DNA of 9,162 nucleotides from Planctomycetota bacterium. Its GTDB lineage: Bacteria > Planctomycetota > Phycisphaerae > WQYP01. This document shows, piece after piece, positions 5,082 to 9,162 of the stretch (position 1 is its first letter; each line of letters starts with the position of its first letter). Under the pieces are notes generated by a model that was not told the DNA's origin, did not search any database, and saw only the letters and a program-made list of their open reading frames with translations. A program made the position numbers and the translations under genes. Where the stretch lies: assembly GCA_021798635.1 (NCBI GenBank), contig JAJZGH010000205.1, positions 1 to 9,162 on the forward strand, written 5' to 3'.

Positions 5082-6872
5082 ATGGCAGATGAACTACCAC
5101 AGATCCGCAGATTCAGCATGGGCTACTGGATCGGCACCATTCTGGTTCTGCTGGCGGCAGCGGTATTGGCGCGCATGCTGCATCCTTTTAACCATGTGAA
5201 ATCACACGTGCCGGCAAGTGTGTGGCAGTTGCCGCGGGATGCGGCGTGGTCGCTTTTACGCATGGTAGAGGCCTATATACTTTCGCTGGTATTTGCGGTG
5301 AGTGTAGGCGTGTATGCTTACAACAATTTGCGTGCCCGGCGGCTGATTCTGCCTATTCTGGATATTTTGCAGTCTATTCCCATTGTGAGTTTTTTTCCTG
5401 CGGCTCTGGCGGTGGCGGTGTGGCTTTTCGGCGGCGGACGGTTGGGCTTTGAAATTGCCGCCGTGGTGTTGATTTTTACCGGCATGAGCTGGAATATGGC
5501 GTTCAGCGTGTACGAAAGCCTGATCATGATGCCGCGGGAAACGACGGAATGTGCGGAAAGTTTCGGCATACGTGGTGCACAAAGATTTTTCACCATTACG
5601 CTGCCGGTGTGCGTGCCGGGCCTGCTTTACAACAGTATTGTCAGTTGGGCGGCGGGCTGGTTTGCGTTGACGGCGTGTGAGATTCTGTCGGTCAATAACC
5701 AGAAAGTAGCATTGCCGGGGATCGGCAGTTTTCTGCAGCAGGCGGCCAATTCCAAGACGCACCCACTGGAACTCAATCTCTGCGGCGTGGCGGTGCTGCT
5801 GGGCATTATTCTGATGATGGAATTTTTTGTGTGGCGGCCGCTGGCGGTGTGGGCCGAGAGATTCCGATATGAAGTCGCGGTTTCCTCCATCACGCGCGGC
5901 AATACAGGAATACTGGGATGGTATCAGCGCGGATGGCTTCCGCAGATGTTTGTTAATCGCGTGATTTTCCCCTTGAATAGCGGCGTTAATGCGATGATCC
6001 GGTATACGCGCGGCTCGGCAAAAAAACTGGTGCTGCCACGCATGGAAGTCCCCGCACTGATCACCCGAATATGGTCCAACCTGCAACGGTTCGCCGGCTG
6101 GCTGCTGATTGCGGTTCTGGTCCTGGGCGGCGGCTTTTACATTGTGAATATTTTTCGCCATCATCTGCTGCCTCCCCTGGCAGAAAAAATTCCCGCTTAT
6201 ATCGGGTTTTCCTTCCTGCGGATTCTCATTGCGTATGTACTTTCCATGCTGTGGGTCGTGCCGACGGTGTTGTGGGCGCGAACGCGGCCAACGGCATTTC
6301 GGCGCTTATCGTCGGTTTCACAAACCATGGCCGGTTTACCGCCCATTGCCCTGACGTTTATTGTGATCAGTATTTTTGTTGAACATCTGCATTTGGGATA
6401 TTGGGGCGTGGAAGCGGCCGGCATGGTCCTGCTGATGAATGGGGTACAATGGTATGTGCTGTTTAATATGCTCGGTGGAATCGCCAAAATCCCCGGCGAT
6501 CTGAAGGAAGTATGCAATGCCATGGGTTTAAGCCGGCGGCAACAATGGAGATTCCTGGTGATTCCCGCGATTCTTCCGTCGCTGTTTACCGGTACGATTA
6601 CCGCGTTCGGCGGGGGTTGGAACACGTTGATTTTCAGTGAATGTATTACCTATTCGGGACATACTTATAAACTGCCGGGGATCGGCTGGCTGCTAAATGT
6701 GGCCTCAGGGTCGGCCCTTCCGCGCTCGGGCAAAGCCCTGCCGGCCGCGCAGGCGCAGGCGTTGCTTTTTGCCGCAGTCGGTTGTTTGATTGTGCTGATC
6801 GTGGTATTGAATCGGCTGCTGTGGAAGCGGCTGCAGGCATGGGCGGCGGATCGCTTCCGCCTGGATTATTAA
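5082..6872 (+). CDS. NitT/TauT-type ABC transporter permease, two fused permease domains
   Basis: This 596-residue inner membrane protein is an internal duplication of a binding-protein-dependent permease domain. Half one has membrane segments at about 15-33, 64-82, 88-116, 122-145 and 231-250 and a cytoplasmic EAA-type coupling loop at 153-180 (ETTECAESFGIRGAQRFFTI). Half two has segments at about 337-356, 374-398, 418-434, 443-465 and 560-577 and a second EAA loop at 471-501 (DLKEVCNAMGLSRRQQWRFL). Both halves carry a matching LPGIG motif (211-215, 531-535), which supports the duplication. One such chain supplies both membrane domains, so a second permease gene is not needed. The family includes importers of nitrate, taurine, sulfonates and other small solutes; the substrate here cannot be told and no binding protein is encoded nearby. 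The start at 5082 has no clear ribosome binding site; Met13 is an alternative. The ATPase follows 39 bp downstream. Confidence 0.9.
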   Translation: MADELPQIRRFSMGYWIGTILVLLAAAVLARMLHPFNHVKSHVPASVWQLPRDAAWSLLRMVEAYILSLVFAVSVGVYAYNNLRARRLILPILDILQSIPIVSFFPAALAVAVWLFGGGRLGFEIAAVVLIFTGMSWNMAFSVYESLIMMPRETTECAESFGIRGAQRFFTITLPVCVPGLLYNSIVSWAAGWFALTACEILSVNNQKVALPGIGSFLQQAANSKTHPLELNLCGVAVLLGIILMMEFFVWRPLAVWAERFRYEVAVSSITRGNTGILGWYQRGWLPQMFVNRVIFPLNSGVNAMIRYTRGSAKKLVLPRMEVPALITRIWSNLQRFAGWLLIAVLVLGGGFYIVNIFRHHLLPPLAEKIPAYIGFSFLRILIAYVLSMLWVVPTVLWARTRPTAFRRLSSVSQTMAGLPPIALTFIVISIFVEHLHLGYWGVEAAGMVLLMNGVQWYVLFNMLGGIAKIPGDLKEVCNAMGLSRRQQWRFLVIPAILPSLFTGTITAFGGGWNTLIFSECITYSGHTYKLPGIGWLLNVASGSALPRSGKALPAAQAQALLFAAVGCLIVLIVVLNRLLWKRLQAWAADRFRLDY

Positions 6873-6911
6873 GGGCGGGCAGACCCGTAAGCTGAAAAAG
6901 AGATTGACCGT

Positions 6912-7664
6912 ATGCTGCTGAAACTAGACCACGTCACCAAGGTGTACCAGACCGACGGCCCACCGGCTACGATCCTGGAGGACGTGAACTTGCGTGTTGA
7001 TTCCGGGCAATTTATATGTCTGGTCGGGCAATCCGGTTGCGGCAAATCCACGACCCTGCGCCTGATTAACGGCCTGATGCCTCCCAGCAGTGGAAAAGTT
7101 TATTTTAAGGATAAACCCCTGACGGGTATTAATTTACAATGCGGCATGGTCTTCCAGAATTTTGCCCTTTTGCCCTGGATGACCGTGACGCAGAATATTC
7201 TTCTGGCACTTGAGGCGCGGGGGCTTGATCGAGCCGCTGCGGCAAAACGGGCGGCATTTTATATTGATAAGGTGGGTCTGGACGGGTTTGAAGCGGCGTA
7301 CCCGCGGGAACTTTCCGGTGGTATGAAACAACGCGTCGGCCTGGCCCGAGCCATGGCGGTGGAACCGGAACTGCTGCTGATGGATGAGCCCTTCAGTGCT
7401 CTGGACCCGTTGACCAGCATTAACCTGCGGGAGGAACTGCTGGATATATGGGCGGACCCCAACCTGGCGGTCAGTACTGTGATTATGGTAACCCATAACA
7501 TTGAAGAGGCGGTTGAATTGGCGGATCGTGTGGTGCTTATCGGCGGGCGGCCGGGGCATGTGGTGATGGACCTTGATATTACGTTACCCCGCCCCCGCCA
7601 TAAAAACTCGGAAGCGTTTACCCGGTATGTGGATTCAATATTCAGCATGATGGCGGAAATTTGA
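6912..7664 (+). CDS. NitT/TauT-type ABC transporter ATP-binding protein
   Basis: This 250-residue nucleotide-binding subunit is complete. Walker A is GQSGCGKST (39-47), the Q-loop is at Gln82 (MVFQNFALLPWMTV), the signature is LSGGMKQR (134-141), Walker B is LLLMDEP (154-160), the D-loop is SALD and the switch His is at 195 (VTHNIEEA). The residues FALLPWMTV after the Q-loop are characteristic of the nitrate/sulfonate/taurine group. It ends shortly after the core and lacks the C-terminal AAA-associated domain that many relatives carry; that domain is encoded separately by the next gene. It works on the cytoplasmic face with the fused permease just upstream. AAGAGA lies about 8 nt before the ATG. 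Confidence 0.93.
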   Translation: MLLKLDHVTKVYQTDGPPATILEDVNLRVDSGQFICLVGQSGCGKSTTLRLINGLMPPSSGKVYFKDKPLTGINLQCGMVFQNFALLPWMTVTQNILLALEARGLDRAAAAKRAAFYIDKVGLDGFEAAYPRELSGGMKQRVGLARAMAVEPELLLMDEPFSALDPLTSINLREELLDIWADPNLAVSTVIMVTHNIEEAVELADRVVLIGGRPGHVVMDLDITLPRPRHKNSEAFTRYVDSIFSMMAEI

Positions 7665-7695
7665 CCCGCTCGTGGATTGTATGGAGAATAAAGCT

Positions 7696-8265
7696 ATGGC
7701 AAGTTCAGAAAATCATCAACCCGTTGATCCGCCGCAAAGCGGTGAGGCACCGGTGGTTCCCATACCCCCCACCGGCCTAAGCAAGGTGCTGGGGCTGCTG
7801 GAAATCCTTGATGATCATGGCGGCAAAGAAGACATCTACAAACTGGCACGCGAATTACGCGACAGCTTTGGCGAACTGCTGTTGATTATCAAAGCCGCCG
7901 AAGTGCTGGGGTTTGTCGATACGCCCGGCGGCGATCTGGTCATGCAGCCGCTGGGCAAGCAGATTATTGAAGTGCCGGTCAACCAGAAAAAGAAACTCAT
8001 TGCCGGGCAAATCGCTAAATTGCCCTTATTTGTTCATTTCCGGGATTATCTGATGCAGCGCCCGGACCATTCGGCCTCACGTCAGGATATTATTGAGGAA
8101 ATCGGCCGCGTGCTGCCTACGGAGCGGCCCAAACCACAGTATGACGCGCTGGTGAACTGGGGGCGATACACCGAAATATTTTCATACAGCCGTGATACGG
8201 ATACATTTCATCTGGTGGAAACGGTTGACAACACGGGCACTCAAGCGAACAATGAAACACCGTGA
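7696..8265 (+). CDS. Stand-alone AAA-associated domain protein of an ABC transporter
   Basis: This 189-residue protein has a Pro-rich, disordered-looking N-terminus (residues 1-27), then a domain from about residue 28 to 175: GLSKVLGLLEILDDHGG, DIYKLARELRDSFGELLLIIKAAEVLGFVDTPGGD, LTPLGK-type turn (MQPLGKQIIE), KLIAGQIAKLPLFVHFRDYL and QYDALVNWGRYTEIFSYSRDTDTF. This matches the AAA-associated domain (AAA_assoc_C) usually fused to the C-terminus of NitT/TauT-type ATPases. By family it looks like a winged-helix-containing regulatory or accessory part of the transporter; its molecular role is not settled. The start at 7696 is chosen because GGAG lies 9 nt upstream; an in-frame ATG at 7672 gives eight extra residues. 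It begins 31 bp after the ATPase stop and is clearly in the same transcription unit. It has no signal peptide or membrane segment. Confidence 0.82.
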   Translation: MASSENHQPVDPPQSGEAPVVPIPPTGLSKVLGLLEILDDHGGKEDIYKLARELRDSFGELLLIIKAAEVLGFVDTPGGDLVMQPLGKQIIEVPVNQKKKLIAGQIAKLPLFVHFRDYLMQRPDHSASRQDIIEEIGRVLPTERPKPQYDALVNWGRYTEIFSYSRDTDTFHLVETVDNTGTQANNETP

Positions 8266-8292
8266 TACGGTCTTTGTGAAGGAGCGTGTATC

Positions 8293-8748
8293 GTGCGCAG
8301 GATGCAAATAACAGGTTTTGTCGGGCTGCTTTTAGCGGCTGCGCTGGCTGGATGCAGCCAGAATTCCGAGGGTCTTTTACCGTCAGCCGCCAATCCACCG
8401 GTGGCCGATATTCCCATTCCTGCTGGCATGCACATTAATTTAAGCCGCTCGCAAAGCACCTACGCCCCGGGTTCCAATGTCCGTCTGGTTAATGAGATGT
8501 ATGTGGGTTCCGATCCGCGATTGAGCGTGGCGCGGTTCTTTTTGCATAATATGCCCAATTTCAAATGGAAAATGCAGGAAGAACAGCAAGGGCCGGGCGG
8601 CATCCGTCTGGATTTCATTAAAAATCAGGAAGAATGCGTGATTACCATTAAACGGGGCTGGTTTTACACGCATTGTTATGTATCGGTTACGCCGGAGCTT
8701 TCCCGCAGTACCACAACCACAACAACCGCACCGGCCGGCCAACACTGA
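8293..8748 (+). CDS. Small secreted lipoprotein of unknown function
   Basis: This 151-residue protein starts with a lipoprotein signal: basic MRRMQ, a hydrophobic core GFVGLLLAAALA and the lipobox LAGC with Cys21 as the lipidation site. The mature part is about 130 residues with a conserved-looking domain (LVNEMYVGSDPRLSVARFFLHNMPNFKWKM, then DFIKNQEECVITIKRGWFYTHCYVSVTP) and ends in a Thr-rich tail with six consecutive Thr. The pattern (one membrane anchor, a short alpha/beta domain with FF..NMP..KW) resembles small lipoproteins common in planctomycetes and proteobacteria, but I cannot assign a function. It is far too short to be the missing substrate-binding protein. The start is GTG, chosen because GGAG lies 8 nt upstream; the ATG three codons on is spaced less well. 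It follows the AAA-associated gene by 27 bp. Confidence 0.8.
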   Translation: MRRMQITGFVGLLLAAALAGCSQNSEGLLPSAANPPVADIPIPAGMHINLSRSQSTYAPGSNVRLVNEMYVGSDPRLSVARFFLHNMPNFKWKMQEEQQGPGGIRLDFIKNQEECVITIKRGWFYTHCYVSVTPELSRSTTTTTTAPAGQH

Positions 8749-8774
8749 CTGATCAGGCGGTGACAGGTTTTTTC

Positions 8775-9162
8775 ATGGCAGATACGCATTTACCCATTCA
8801 TCAGGAATCGCAAGCGGCGGAGCCATGGTATTCCATGGGACTGCGCTTTAAGTGCACGCAGTGCGGCAATTGCTGCGGGGGCGGTCCGGGATATGTCTGG
8901 CTGACGTTGGAAGATATGACGCGCATTGCGCAGTTTCTCAACATGGCGTTTGATGATTTCACACGCCAGTATGTGCGTAAAGTTAAAGGTGCTTACAGCC
9001 TGGTGGAACGCTCCAATTATGATTGCATATTTCTCAAACGCGCCGACGGCAAAGCCATGTGCGGCATATACCCGGTGCGGCCCATGCAGTGCCGGACGTG
9101 GCCGTTCTGGGGAATGAACCTGGCAACGCCGGAGGCCTGGACGCGCGCAGCATCGCGTTGCC
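8775..9162 (+). CDS. YkgJ-type Cys-cluster protein, putative Zn/Fe-chelating (partial, 3' end outside window)
   Basis: The frame from ATG 8775 is open to the end of the window (129 codons plus one base). It shows the CxxCxxCC cluster CTQCGNCC (Cys27, 30, 33, 34), then YVWLTLEDMTRIAQFLNMAFDDF, a second Cys set YDCIFLK (Cys84), MCGIYPVRPMQCRTWPFW (Cys96, Cys106) and a further Cys at 129. This order matches the YkgJ/CxxCxxCC family, thought to bind zinc or iron through its cysteines; its biochemical role is not established. About 20 N-terminal residues precede the cluster, which is usual. The ribosome binding site is weak. It follows the lipoprotein by 26 bp and probably belongs to the same transcript, though a functional link with the transporter is only possible, not shown. 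Confidence 0.88.
   Translation, partial: MADTHLPIHQESQAAEPWYSMGLRFKCTQCGNCCGGGPGYVWLTLEDMTRIAQFLNMAFDDFTRQYVRKVKGAYSLVERSNYDCIFLKRADGKAMCGIYPVRPMQCRTWPFWGMNLATPEAWTRAASRC

Noticed and set aside
4987..5199. Small plus-strand ORF upstream of and overlapping the permease
   Set aside because: Its ATG lies at the candidate promoter, its C-terminus is the permease in another frame, and it lacks a ribosome binding site.
5256..6164. Minus-strand 302-residue ORF opposite the permease
   Set aside because: It is a shadow of the permease gene: rich in His, Gln and Arg with no membrane or domain pattern, while the plus frame is an unmistakable permease.
8190..8270. Direct repeat CCGTGATACGG at 8190-8200 and 8260-8270
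   Set aside because: Only two 11-bp copies, both within or at the stop of the AAA-associated gene and explained by codons; probably coincidence.

Overview
The window looks like a bacterial chromosome segment of moderate to fairly high GC. A Planctomycetota or related PVC-type organism is my best guess, and a weak one. It rests on the style of the long REP-associated transposase, the split NitT/TauT-type transporter with a free-standing AAA-associated protein, the short planctomycete-like lipoprotein, and a tRNA with no encoded CCA. No single gene fixes the taxon.

Positions 1-3860 are an accessory, repeat-rich zone that begins at the 3' end of a tRNA gene (probably tRNA-Ser). It holds a 5'-truncated REP-associated tyrosine transposase (RAYT) on the plus strand. 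On the minus strand it holds a HigBA-type toxin-antitoxin locus whose toxin carries a one-base frameshift and whose antitoxin is an intact HTH plus ImmA/IrrE-like metallopeptidase fusion. There is also a small unrecognised ORF and an intact RAYT gene on the minus strand. Four copies (A-D) of one repeat family lie among these genes. Each full copy is a pair of inverted REP-like hairpins sharing the tail CTAACAT, so the family is a BIME, and the intact RAYT sits between copies B and C. This repeat/RAYT set is the most notable content of the window.

Positions 3865-4851 (minus) encode an aldo/keto reductase. Its stop codon abuts the truncated end of repeat copy D. A 230-bp divergent intergenic region (4852-5081) carries plausible promoters in both directions.

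Positions 5082-9162 (plus) look like one co-directional block: a fused two-domain NitT/TauT-type ABC permease, its ATPase, a stand-alone AAA-associated regulatory-type protein, a small lipoprotein, and a YkgJ-type Cys-cluster protein that runs off the window. The first three plausibly form one importer with its accessory subunit. No substrate-binding protein is present here, so the substrate is unknown. The lipoprotein and Cys-cluster protein may only be co-transcribed neighbours.
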